DNA of 64,000 bases from RYN-428 sp035551995 (lineage in GTDB: Bacteria > Planctomycetota > Phycisphaerae > Tepidisphaerales > Tepidisphaeraceae), in assembly GCA_035551995.1 (NCBI GenBank), contig DASZME010000087.1, positions 1 through 64,000 of the forward strand, read 5' to 3'. The translations under genes and the position numbers were made by a program. How positions within the stretch are numbered: position 1 is the first letter of the stretch; every line of letters starts with the position of its first letter. Below the pieces are notes generated by a model, which was given only the letters and a program-made list of their open reading frames with translations, had not been told where the DNA came from and did not search any database. Positions 35,035 through 42,889 of the stretch are shown here, one piece after another.

Positions 35035-36522
35035 ATGAATCGATTCTCCCGTGCCGTTGGCTCTTTCAAACATTTCACGTTTTTGCTGGGGTTTTTCCCG
35101 ATGATCGCGCGCGCCGATCTTGCGACAAACGTGAATTCCATTCTCGATGATAAGCTGCTTCGCCGGGCGACGGTGGGCATCGAAGTCTATCGGCTGGGCC
35201 CAACGATCGCCGACGTGACCGAAGTTCTTGATTTGAACGCTCAAACGCCTCTTACGCCGGCCAGCAATTTGAAGATCGTCACGACGTCGGCGGCTCTCGA
35301 TCGACTCGGCCCCGGTTTTCGCTTCCGCACCGTTTTGCTTCGCCACGACGGCGACCTCATTTTGATCGGCGACGGCGATCCCGCGTCCGGCGACGCCGAG
35401 TATCTCAAGAAATCAGGATGGAAAGTCAACACCGTCTTTGAAAGCTGGGCGGAGCAGCTTAAGAAACTGCACGTGGAATCGGTGAAAGACGTCATCGTCG
35501 ACGACAGCGTTTTCGACGAGAACTTTTCGCATCCGCTCTGGCCCGCCCGCCAGTACACGTCGCGATTCGAGGCGGAGGTGGGCGGGATGAATCTTAACGC
35601 CAACTGCGTCGATTTTCTGATTTCGCCGACGTCCCCGGGCCAGACAGTCTCTTTCACGACCGATCCGGTCACGTCATACGTGGCGATCAACAATGCCTGC
35701 GTTACGGGCAAATCCAACAAGATCCGCCTCGACCGCGACGTCGCCGGCAATCAGATCGCCTTGTCCGGCCAAACGCCCGGCCGGGGAATGGCCAGCGTTT
35801 CGATCACCATTCACGACCCGCCGCTGTTCGCGGCGACGGTGCTTTCGGACACGCTGATCGCGAGCGGCATCAAGGTAACGGGGTCCGTGAAGCGCGATCG
35901 AACGATGCGCGAGTCGCAGGAAAGGGCGTCGGCCGCCGGGAAATGGCAGGTAATCGGCATTCACGAAACGCCGATCGTGCCGGTGCTGGCGCGATGCAAC
36001 AAGGATAGCATGAACGTCTATGCCGAGAGTTTGTGTAAACGGCTGGGGTTCGATTCGACGCGCGCGTCGGGATCGTGGGCGAGCGGCACGGCCGCCGTCG
36101 GCGAATTCTTGAAACGGGCGGGAGCGCCCCAAACGGAGTTTAAGCTCGATGACGGCAGCGGCCTGTCGCGCGGCAACGCCATCAGCCCGCACGCGTTGGC
36201 GCGAGTCCTCATCTATGATCATTATAGTAAAAACAACGATATCTTCTTCGCGAGCCTCTCGATCGCCGGCGTCGATGGAACCTTGGAAGAGCGCTTTCGC
36301 GAGCGCGACGTTCACGATCTCCGCCGTCGCGTGATCGGCAAGACCGGTTTCATCGAAGGCGTCAGCACCATCTGCGGCTATCTGCTGGCGAAGGATAACC
36401 AGTGGTATGTCTTTTCGATCATGATGAACGGCATCCCGCACCTCAGCAACTCGGAGGTTAAAGGCTTGCAGGAGAAGGTGATTAAGGCGGTGGATCTGAA
36501 CACGGTTCATGCAGTGCAATGA
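35035..36522 (+). CDS. PBP4-type D-alanyl-D-alanine carboxypeptidase/endopeptidase
   Basis: The 495-aa protein has a signal peptide (FTFLLGFFPMIARA) and the three penicillin-binding motifs of the S13 (DacB) family: SxxK as SNLK in PLTPASNLKIVTTSA, SxN as SMN in NKDSMNVYAES, and KTG in GKTGFIEGVS. Supporting blocks are IGDGDPASGD, VGGMNLNANC and DDGSGLSR. Such enzymes trim or cut peptidoglycan cross-links in the periplasm. ATG 35035 starts the signal peptide. Confidence 0.9.
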   Translation: MNRFSRAVGSFKHFTFLLGFFPMIARADLATNVNSILDDKLLRRATVGIEVYRLGPTIADVTEVLDLNAQTPLTPASNLKIVTTSAALDRLGPGFRFRTVLLRHDGDLILIGDGDPASGDAEYLKKSGWKVNTVFESWAEQLKKLHVESVKDVIVDDSVFDENFSHPLWPARQYTSRFEAEVGGMNLNANCVDFLISPTSPGQTVSFTTDPVTSYVAINNACVTGKSNKIRLDRDVAGNQIALSGQTPGRGMASVSITIHDPPLFAATVLSDTLIASGIKVTGSVKRDRTMRESQERASAAGKWQVIGIHETPIVPVLARCNKDSMNVYAESLCKRLGFDSTRASGSWASGTAAVGEFLKRAGAPQTEFKLDDGSGLSRGNAISPHALARVLIYDHYSKNNDIFFASLSIAGVDGTLEERFRERDVHDLRRRVIGKTGFIEGVSTICGYLLAKDNQWYVFSIMMNGIPHLSNSEVKGLQEKVIKAVDLNTVHAVQ

Positions 36523-36605
36523 TCATCGCTACGACCCTTGCGATTTGTTCCATCGAAAAAGCGAAGCGGCCTGGGCGTCGCGCCTCATGAAGCGAATTTG
36601 ACCGG

Positions 36606-37493
36606 TCAGCCGGGACGCGAAGTGGAAGCGGAAGGTTTTTTTCGCCGGGTCGCGCGAGGGATCGACTGCGCGTCGAGGCACTGGCAGGTTGAGCAAAAGT
36701 GCGTCGACCGTCCGCCCAGCACAATGCGCTCAATCTTCGTTTTACACGATGAACACGCCTTTCCCGCACGATCGTAAACCCGGTGCAATTTTTGAAACCC
36801 CCCGGAGTTTCCGTCGGCGTCGCGATAATCGCGCAAGGTGCTGCCGCGATGACGCAGGGCTTTTCGCAACGTCGATTTGATCGCGCGATTCAGCCGCGAT
36901 ACTTGATCCATGCTCAATTGATTCGCCGGCGTTAGCGGATGCACGCCGGCGGCGAACAGCGATTCATCGACATAGATATTCCCGAGTCCGGCCACCACGG
37001 ATTGGTCGAGGAGCGCGTTTTTGATCGCACGCGTGGTGCGCGACAGCAATTTGGCGAGTTGTGCTGGCGTGACCGAAAGAGGCTCGGGCCCCATCCCCTG
37101 GGCGAAATCACCGGCGCCGAGCCACCAGACTCCGCCGAAACGGCGCGGATCGAAAAATCGAAGCTGCAACGGGGCGGGCAGCGGATACGGATGCTCCAGA
37201 TCGATCACCATGTGCGTGTGAAGCGGCTTGGCGTCGGATCGATCGTTCATCGTCAGCCGGCCGGTCATGCCGAGATGAATGTAAAACCGATTGCCGTCGT
37301 CGAGGCAAACGATAATGCGCTTCCCTCGGCGCATGATATCGACCACCAATCGGCCGGCCAGAAGGGCGGGAAGATCGGTGTGGCGGGGTTGGATAATGTC
37401 TAAGCGCGATAAGGTGACGGCGACGATCCTGGCGCCGAGCAGTCTGGGCCGCAGCGTGGAGACGATGGTTTGGACTTCAGGAAGTTCCGGCAT
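36606..37493 (-). CDS. mutM: Formamidopyrimidine-DNA glycosylase
   Basis: The 295-aa protein begins PELPEVQTIVSTLRP with the catalytic Pro2-Glu3 pair, and has FYIHLGMTGRL, FFDPRRFG, VAGLGNIYVDESLF and the zinc finger CSSCKTKIERIVLGGRSTHFCSTCQ. It removes 8-oxoguanine and cleaves the resulting abasic site. All key residues are present. Length is slightly above the usual 270-275 aa because of a basic C-terminal tail. It is convergent with the PBP4-type gene. Confidence 0.95.
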   Translation of the reverse strand: MPELPEVQTIVSTLRPRLLGARIVAVTLSRLDIIQPRHTDLPALLAGRLVVDIMRRGKRIIVCLDDGNRFYIHLGMTGRLTMNDRSDAKPLHTHMVIDLEHPYPLPAPLQLRFFDPRRFGGVWWLGAGDFAQGMGPEPLSVTPAQLAKLLSRTTRAIKNALLDQSVVAGLGNIYVDESLFAAGVHPLTPANQLSMDQVSRLNRAIKSTLRKALRHRGSTLRDYRDADGNSGGFQKLHRVYDRAGKACSSCKTKIERIVLGGRSTHFCSTCQCLDAQSIPRATRRKKPSASTSRPG

Positions 37494-37694
37494 GCAACTT
37501 TTTACCCGCGTACGTATAACTATTGTGGACCGGGGCTATTGTAGGTGGTATAACGCCGGCAGGACATTGAGGCCAGTCGCTCCGCCTCGACCTCCTTTTG
37601 ATGCCAACACCCGCAATCTCCTCGCCAGACAACTCAATCACCACGCAGGCCCTTTTCTCTTTTGCGGCGACCGCGCCCGGAACTGGAACAGCAC

Positions 37695-38786
37695 ATGGCA
37701 GAAAACATCGGACTCGTTAAGCCGCAGGTTACCGATCTTGGCGCCGACGAATTGGCCGCCGTCGAAAAGCTTCAACAGGGCTATCACAACATGCGGGCCG
37801 AGCTGGGGAAGGTGATCGTCGGCCAGGAACTGGTCATTGAAGAGCTGCTGATCGCGCTGTTTTGCAAGGGCCATGCGCTGCTGGTCGGCGTTCCGGGTTT
37901 AGCCAAGACATTGCTCATTTCAACGCTGGCCAAGACGCTGGGATTAAGCTTTAACCGCATCCAGTTCACGCCCGACCTGATGCCGTCCGACATCACCGGC
38001 ACCGAAGTGTTCGAGGAAGACAAATCCACCGGCGCCCGAAGCATGCGATTCGTGCGGGGGCCGGTTTTCGCCAACGTGATTTTGGCCGACGAAATCAACC
38101 GGACGCCGCCGAAAACGCAGGCCGCTTTGCTGGAGGCGATGCAGGAGCATCAGGTGACCGCCGGCGGAAAGCTTCATCGTTTGCCGCAGCCGTTTTTCGT
38201 GTTGGCCACGCAAAATCCGATCGAGCAGGAAGGGACGTATCCCCTTCCGGAAGCTCAGCTTGATCGTTTCATGTTCAACATCAACGTCGGGTATCCGAGT
38301 GAGGACGAGGAGTTTCAGATCGTGCGCCTCACGACGATGGGCAAGTCGCCGGAGCCAAGCCATGTGCTCAGCGGCGAAGAGATTCAGCATCTTCAGGACA
38401 TCGTGAGGAAAGTTCCGGTGGCGGATCACGTGATTCGATATGCGTTGCAGTTCAGCCGACAGACGCGCGTAAGCGAGGGGAATGTGCCGGCGTTCGTGAA
38501 GGAATACGTAAGCTGGGGCGCCGGGCCGCGCGCAAGCCAGTATTTGATCCTGGCGGGCAAGGCTCGCGCGCTGCTGAAGGGCCGGTATCACGTGAGCACC
38601 GAAGACATTCGGCAGGTTGCGGTTCCGGTCCTGCGTCATCGCATCGTGACCAATTTCAACGCCGAGGCGGAGGGAATCCGCAGCGACACGATCGTGAAAA
38701 AGCTGATCGAATCGATCCCCCGCCAGCAATATGATGAGCTGGACAAGCAAACGGCGAAACTGCTCAGAGACCAGCCGGCGGCGTAA
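37695..38786 (+). CDS. MoxR-family AAA+ ATPase
   Basis: The 363-aa protein has Walker A-like GVPGLAKTLL, Walker B VILADEINRTPPKTQAALLEAMQE, sensor ATQNPIEQEGTYPLPEAQLDRF and the C-terminal helical lid. The Walker A has Ala at the usual Gly/Ser (GLAKT), normal for MoxR. MoxR ATPases act as chaperones and pair with DUF58 and VWA proteins, as here. It heads a long plus-strand cluster running to 51305. ATG 37695 is the first family-like start. Confidence 0.92.
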   Translation: MAENIGLVKPQVTDLGADELAAVEKLQQGYHNMRAELGKVIVGQELVIEELLIALFCKGHALLVGVPGLAKTLLISTLAKTLGLSFNRIQFTPDLMPSDITGTEVFEEDKSTGARSMRFVRGPVFANVILADEINRTPPKTQAALLEAMQEHQVTAGGKLHRLPQPFFVLATQNPIEQEGTYPLPEAQLDRFMFNINVGYPSEDEEFQIVRLTTMGKSPEPSHVLSGEEIQHLQDIVRKVPVADHVIRYALQFSRQTRVSEGNVPAFVKEYVSWGAGPRASQYLILAGKARALLKGRYHVSTEDIRQVAVPVLRHRIVTNFNAEAEGIRSDTIVKKLIESIPRQQYDELDKQTAKLLRDQPAA

Positions 38787-38795
38787 ACATGAGCC

Positions 38796-39029
38796 ATGGA
38801 TGTCGCAATCGCCGAATTCGTTCGTTGGATCGATCGTAGCGAGCCGTCGGCGGAGCTTATTAACGATGCCAAGGCATTGACGTGGGAGCACGATCGTGAA
38901 CACGCCGTGCTCGAAGTCAGCGGAGATCGGCGTGTGTTAATGCGGGGCGGCCCATTGGGAATCGAGTTCGTCGTCGCCGCGGGCGAACCCTATGATTCAT
39001 TCGGAAAGCCACGAGGAGACTTTTCCTGA
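38796..39029 (+). CDS. Small protein, N-terminal part of a split HTHP (JAB-like) module
   Basis: A 77-aa protein starting 9 bp after moxR. It has AVLEVSGDRRVLMRGGPLGIEFVV, then stops at TGA 39027. The next frame continues with a HTHPMATGPSDWD motif (39026-39208), so the two may be halves of one domain. In similar proteins a strand-rich 'VL.rGG..g..f' segment precedes HTHP. No named family is assigned. Confidence 0.5.
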   Translation: MDVAIAEFVRWIDRSEPSAELINDAKALTWEHDREHAVLEVSGDRRVLMRGGPLGIEFVVAAGEPYDSFGKPRGDFS

Positions 39030-39208
39030 ACGCGTACGGCGAGAACCTTCAGGTGATCCGAGTCGTTTTCCATACTCATCCAATGGCCACTGGGCCATCG
39101 GACTGGGATTTGACGGTGCTGGAGATTCTTGGACAGCGCGAATCTCGGATCTATGAAATCAATGGTCCCGAGGAAGGAACCCGGATTCGGCCAAAAAGTG
39201 GAGCGTGA
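39026..39208 (+). CDS. HTHP-motif (JAB-like) C-terminal protein, CTG start or frameshift
   Basis: The 60-residue frame begins LNAYGENLQVIRVVFHTHPMATGPSDWD and continues EILGQRESRIYEI to TGA 39206. HTHP...GPSxxD resembles the JAMM metal site and a C-terminal module of secreted polymorphic proteins. The only early start is CTG 39026, which overlaps the preceding TGA as CTGA and is preceded by GAGGAG at 7 nt. It is thus either a reinitiated CTG-start gene or the tail of the 38796 gene after a -1 shift. The frame is closed upstream by TGA 38993. Confidence 0.5.
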   Translation: MNAYGENLQVIRVVFHTHPMATGPSDWDLTVLEILGQRESRIYEINGPEEGTRIRPKSGA

Positions 39209-39211
39209 AAG

Positions 39212-39541
39212 ATGAAAGTTTTTATCAAAGACGCTTTCGAGATGAAATCGAACATGCCCGGTTCACGCCATGCTCCCGGGCTAGTCGTCGTGTTCGATGG
39301 CGGCAATCCCCGAGGGCCAATTCCGGCCGTGGGTTGCGTCGTGGATGTGCAGCGACCCGATGGGCATTCGTTTTCCGTGTCCGTCGAAGAGGTGAAGAGC
39401 CACGGTTCGGGACGCAGTTTTTTCCTCGCGGGACTGCATCGTATCGATCTGCCGATCGGCTCAACGATTTCATGGGAAGACGATCCCCGCTCATGGCGCC
39501 ATACATCGGCGGTGGGCGCCGGCAGTGATAGGAACGCATGA
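39212..39541 (+). CDS. Hypothetical 109-aa protein in the moxR cluster
   Basis: Beta-rich sequence: APGLVVVFDGGNPRGPIPAVGCVVDVQRPDGHSFSVSVEEVKSH, SFFLAGLHRIDLPIGSTISW. The GDR-like strands suggest a small barrel. No family is recognised. The start is 4 bp after the previous stop, and its TGA overlaps the DUF58 ATG (ATGA at 39538), so expression is coupled to both neighbours. Confidence 0.55.
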   Translation: MKVFIKDAFEMKSNMPGSRHAPGLVVVFDGGNPRGPIPAVGCVVDVQRPDGHSFSVSVEEVKSHGSGRSFFLAGLHRIDLPIGSTISWEDDPRSWRHTSAVGAGSDRNA

Positions 39542-40461
39542 CTCAAACAGCCACCGATTATCGCAAATACCTCGAGCCGCGGACGCTTGCCCGCATTCAT
39601 TCTCTCGATCTTCGGGCGCGCCTGATCGTCGAGGGCCTGATGACCGGCATGCACCGCTCTCCCTACCAGGGCATCTCCGTCGAATTCGCCCAGCATCGCC
39701 AATACGTTCCCGGCGACGATATCCGGCACGTCGATTGGAAAGTCTTCGGCAAGACCGACAAAATCTACCTCAAGCAATATCTCGAAGAAACCAACCTCCA
39801 CCTCATCTGCATCGTCGATTCCAGCGAATCGATGGGATTTACGTCGATCGCCAACGACGGCGATCCCTGGACGAAATACGACTGCGCCACGGCGATCGCC
39901 GCTTCGTTGTCGTACATGGCGATTCAGCAGCAGGATTCGGTCGGGCTGGCGGTTTTCGATACCGATCTCAAACATTACATCAAGCCGAGCAACACGCCGG
40001 CGCAGTGGAAGATCATCACGCGCGAATTGACGCTGGTCCCCAAGCTGAAAAAGACCGGCATCGGGCGCATTCTCGATCAGCTAGCCGAGAAGCTTAATCA
40101 TCGCAGCCTGGTCGTGCTCCTTTCCGATTTCTTTGACGACATCGACAGCATCAAAAAAGGACTTCGGCATCTTCGTTATAAGAAGCACGAGGTCATGGCG
40201 TTTCAGGTCCTCGATCCGCAGGAGATCGAATTTCCATTTGAAGAGACGACGCTGTTTAAAGGGCTCGAAGAAGCGGGTGAATTGCTTACCGAGCCGCGCG
40301 CGCTTCGCGAAGCCTACATGGCGGAACTGGAGCAGTTCACCGCCGATTTGAAAAAGCTCTGCCGGGGTATGCACGTGGATTTCACGCGCATGAACAGCGG
40401 CGATCCGCTTGATATTTCGTTGAGCGGCTTCCTCGCCACGCGATCGGCCAGCATTAAATAA
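39538..40461 (+). CDS. DUF58 protein with VWA-like fold
   Basis: The 307-aa protein has the DUF58 core GQ-like HRQYVPGDDIRHVDWKVFGKTDKIYLKQYLEETNL, followed by LICIVDSSESMGF (a MIDAS-like DxSxSM), LSYMAIQQQDSVGLAVFD and SLVVLLSDFFDD. MoxR ATPases act on DUF58/VWA partners, often tied to metal insertion or envelope stress. It overlaps the preceding gene by 4 bp, and is followed closely by a BatA-like gene. Confidence 0.9.
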   Translation: MTQTATDYRKYLEPRTLARIHSLDLRARLIVEGLMTGMHRSPYQGISVEFAQHRQYVPGDDIRHVDWKVFGKTDKIYLKQYLEETNLHLICIVDSSESMGFTSIANDGDPWTKYDCATAIAASLSYMAIQQQDSVGLAVFDTDLKHYIKPSNTPAQWKIITRELTLVPKLKKTGIGRILDQLAEKLNHRSLVVLLSDFFDDIDSIKKGLRHLRYKKHEVMAFQVLDPQEIEFPFEETTLFKGLEEAGELLTEPRALREAYMAELEQFTADLKKLCRGMHVDFTRMNSGDPLDISLSGFLATRSASIK

Positions 40462-40482
40462 GTTGTGTCCGGAACCTCTGAC

Positions 40483-42786
40483 ATGATTCAATTTGTCCTA
40501 GCCTTCGGCTTCCTCACCTGGGGTTTTTTCTGGGCGGGGTTGGGATTGATCTCGATCCCGATCATCATCCACTTGCTCAACCGCCGCCGATTTAGAACCG
40601 TTACCTGGGCGGCCATGGAGTTTCTGCTGCGGGCGATGCGCAAGAACCGCCGCCGATTGAAATTCGAACAATGGCTTTTGCTCGCGACGCGATGCTTATT
40701 GCTCTTTCTGCTGGGCCTGGCGCTCGCCCGCCCGCTCGGTTGCGAGAATAGCGCCCTGGCCCAATTCGGCCGCCATACGGCACTCAATGTCTTTGTCGTC
40801 GATAACAGCTATTCCACCGCCTATGAAGCCAACAACCCCGACGCCAGGACGCATCTGGACCAGGCCAAGAAACTCGTCCGCTCGATTCTGAATCGTCCCA
40901 CGTCCGGCGGCGAATCGGTCGTGGTCATCACCGCCGGCAAACCCGCGGCGGCGCTTATTTCCAAGCCGCAATTCGATATGGAAGAAGCCCGGCAATCGGT
41001 CGGGCGGATCGAGCAATCGTATGGCTCGACCGATCTGGCCGGGGCCCTCCAGATGGCCCTCAAAATCGCCCGCGACGAGAGCGCGCAGCCAAACAAAAAT
41101 CTGTACATCGTGACCGATTCCACCCGCAGCGCCTGGGAAGGGCGGGAAAGTCAGGCGCTGGGACAGATCGGACCCCAACTCGCCGGCGAATTCAAAGAGA
41201 TCAAACACTTCAACCTCAGCGCCGGCAAGCCTCAGTGGAACGGCGCCGTCGTCGATCTAAAGCCGGCCGATAATCTCGTCACCACAAAATTCAAGACGGA
41301 ATTCAAAGCCGACGTGCGCGGGTTTGGTCCCAGTCATGACGGCACGCTCCAGTGGAAACTCGACGATCAGTCGCTCGACAAGGCCACGGGCGGCGTGAAA
41401 CTCGACGGCGCGACTCCGCCGCAAACGCTTTCGGAAATCGGTTTCGTCACCGGCGGCGCACACCTCCTCACGGCGCAGCTGATCGACGACGATCGCCTGT
41501 CGATCGACAATGTGCGCTATCGCGTGGTTGACGTCGCTTCGGAACTCAAGGTGCTGATCGTCGAAGGTAAACGCGGCATCGGCCCCCTCGAAGGCTCCGG
41601 CGCCTTTCTGGCCACCGCCCTGGCGCCCTTGAAGGAAGCAGAGCCGGGAAAACCGCAGCACAGCGACAGCTACGTCTCGCCCGAGGTCATCACCGATCTT
41701 GAACTTAGCAATAAGGTGCTCGGCGATTACTCGGCGGTCATCCTCGCCGGCGTCGGACAACTGACCCCCGGCGAAGCCGACGCCATGCAGAAATTCGTCG
41801 AGCAGGGCGGAACCCTGATGCTGTTCATGGGCGACGCCGTCAATAAGGAGAATTACAATTCCTTGCTTCTCCCCCGCAAGCTCCTTCCCGGCCCGCTCGT
41901 CAAGCTCATGAGCGTAGGGACCAACGAAAAGGCTTATAATTTTGACTTCAAGGCCAAGTCGGTTTTGCATCCGTTCCTGAGCATCTTCGCCAACCAGGAA
42001 AACACCGGTCTGGATACCGCGCGGATTTTCAGCTATTGGCAGGCGGATGTTCCGGCCGCCAGCGGGGTGGAGCGCGTGTTGAATTATCTTCCGGTCAATC
42101 CGAAGAATCCCGCCGACCCCGCCGTTACGGTTCAAACCACCGGCTTGGGGCGCGTGGTCTTTTTCTCGACGACGGCCAACGAGGACTGGACAAGCTTCGC
42201 CGCCAAGCCCGCATACGTCCCCTTGATGCACGAGCTTCTCTCCGGCGCCGTCCGAACCGGCGATTGGTGGATGAATCTCTCCGTCGGCCAATCGCTGGAA
42301 ATTCCGCCGACGGTACGCCTCAGCGTCGCGCCGACGCTGGCCGACGCCAACGGCGCCCCGATCGTCATCGATCCGGAAACGCGCGATGGCCGGGTGATTT
42401 ATCGCACGCAGCCGATCAATAAGCCTGGCGTGTATATGCTTTCGCTCGGCGATCGAAAAATTCCAATCGCGGTCAACGTGCCCGCCGCCGACGAAGCCAA
42501 CGTCACCACCCTGACCGACGACGCGGTTCGTCATGCCCTCGGCGATATCGCGATGACCATGCAAAGCGCCGAAGCGCCGGAGGAAGCGATCGTCGGCCGG
42601 GAAGGAAACGACTTTAGCTGGTGGACGATGGCGGCGGTGTTGGCGCTGGTCGGATTTGAATGTTTCATCGCGATGAAACTGGGCCATTATCGACAAGCGT
42701 CGCGTGACCCCTCAACGATGACAGGCTCGCCGCCGACGCGCGGCGCGCCAAAAAGATTGGCGCCCGAGCCGGCTGGCGCATTATGA
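40483..42786 (+). CDS. BatA-type membrane protein with VWA domain
   Basis: About 767 aa. The N-terminus is the BatA signature: ISIPIIIHLLNRRRFRTVTWAAMEFLLRAMRKNRRRLKFEQWLLLATRCLLLFLLGLALARP. A VWA domain follows (NVFVVDNSYSTAY; LYIVTDSTRSAW), then a GATase-like region (VILAGVGQLTPGEADAMQKFVEQGGTLMLFMGD) and a C-terminal membrane helix. Such proteins sit in the inner membrane with the VWA outward. The gene is in the moxR cluster. ATG 40483 is preferred to GTG 40465, but both fit. Confidence 0.85.
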   Translation: MIQFVLAFGFLTWGFFWAGLGLISIPIIIHLLNRRRFRTVTWAAMEFLLRAMRKNRRRLKFEQWLLLATRCLLLFLLGLALARPLGCENSALAQFGRHTALNVFVVDNSYSTAYEANNPDARTHLDQAKKLVRSILNRPTSGGESVVVITAGKPAAALISKPQFDMEEARQSVGRIEQSYGSTDLAGALQMALKIARDESAQPNKNLYIVTDSTRSAWEGRESQALGQIGPQLAGEFKEIKHFNLSAGKPQWNGAVVDLKPADNLVTTKFKTEFKADVRGFGPSHDGTLQWKLDDQSLDKATGGVKLDGATPPQTLSEIGFVTGGAHLLTAQLIDDDRLSIDNVRYRVVDVASELKVLIVEGKRGIGPLEGSGAFLATALAPLKEAEPGKPQHSDSYVSPEVITDLELSNKVLGDYSAVILAGVGQLTPGEADAMQKFVEQGGTLMLFMGDAVNKENYNSLLLPRKLLPGPLVKLMSVGTNEKAYNFDFKAKSVLHPFLSIFANQENTGLDTARIFSYWQADVPAASGVERVLNYLPVNPKNPADPAVTVQTTGLGRVVFFSTTANEDWTSFAAKPAYVPLMHELLSGAVRTGDWWMNLSVGQSLEIPPTVRLSVAPTLADANGAPIVIDPETRDGRVIYRTQPINKPGVYMLSLGDRKIPIAVNVPAADEANVTTLTDDAVRHALGDIAMTMQSAEAPEEAIVGREGNDFSWWTMAAVLALVGFECFIAMKLGHYRQASRDPSTMTGSPPTRGAPKRLAPEPAGAL

Positions 42787-42889
42787 GCGATGGACGCCGC
42801 GCCCCCGGGCGTCGCGGCTAACCTCGCCTGCTCGCAATGCGACGGGAAATGCGATGGCAACGATTGGGACGTGGATGGATTGAATCAGC

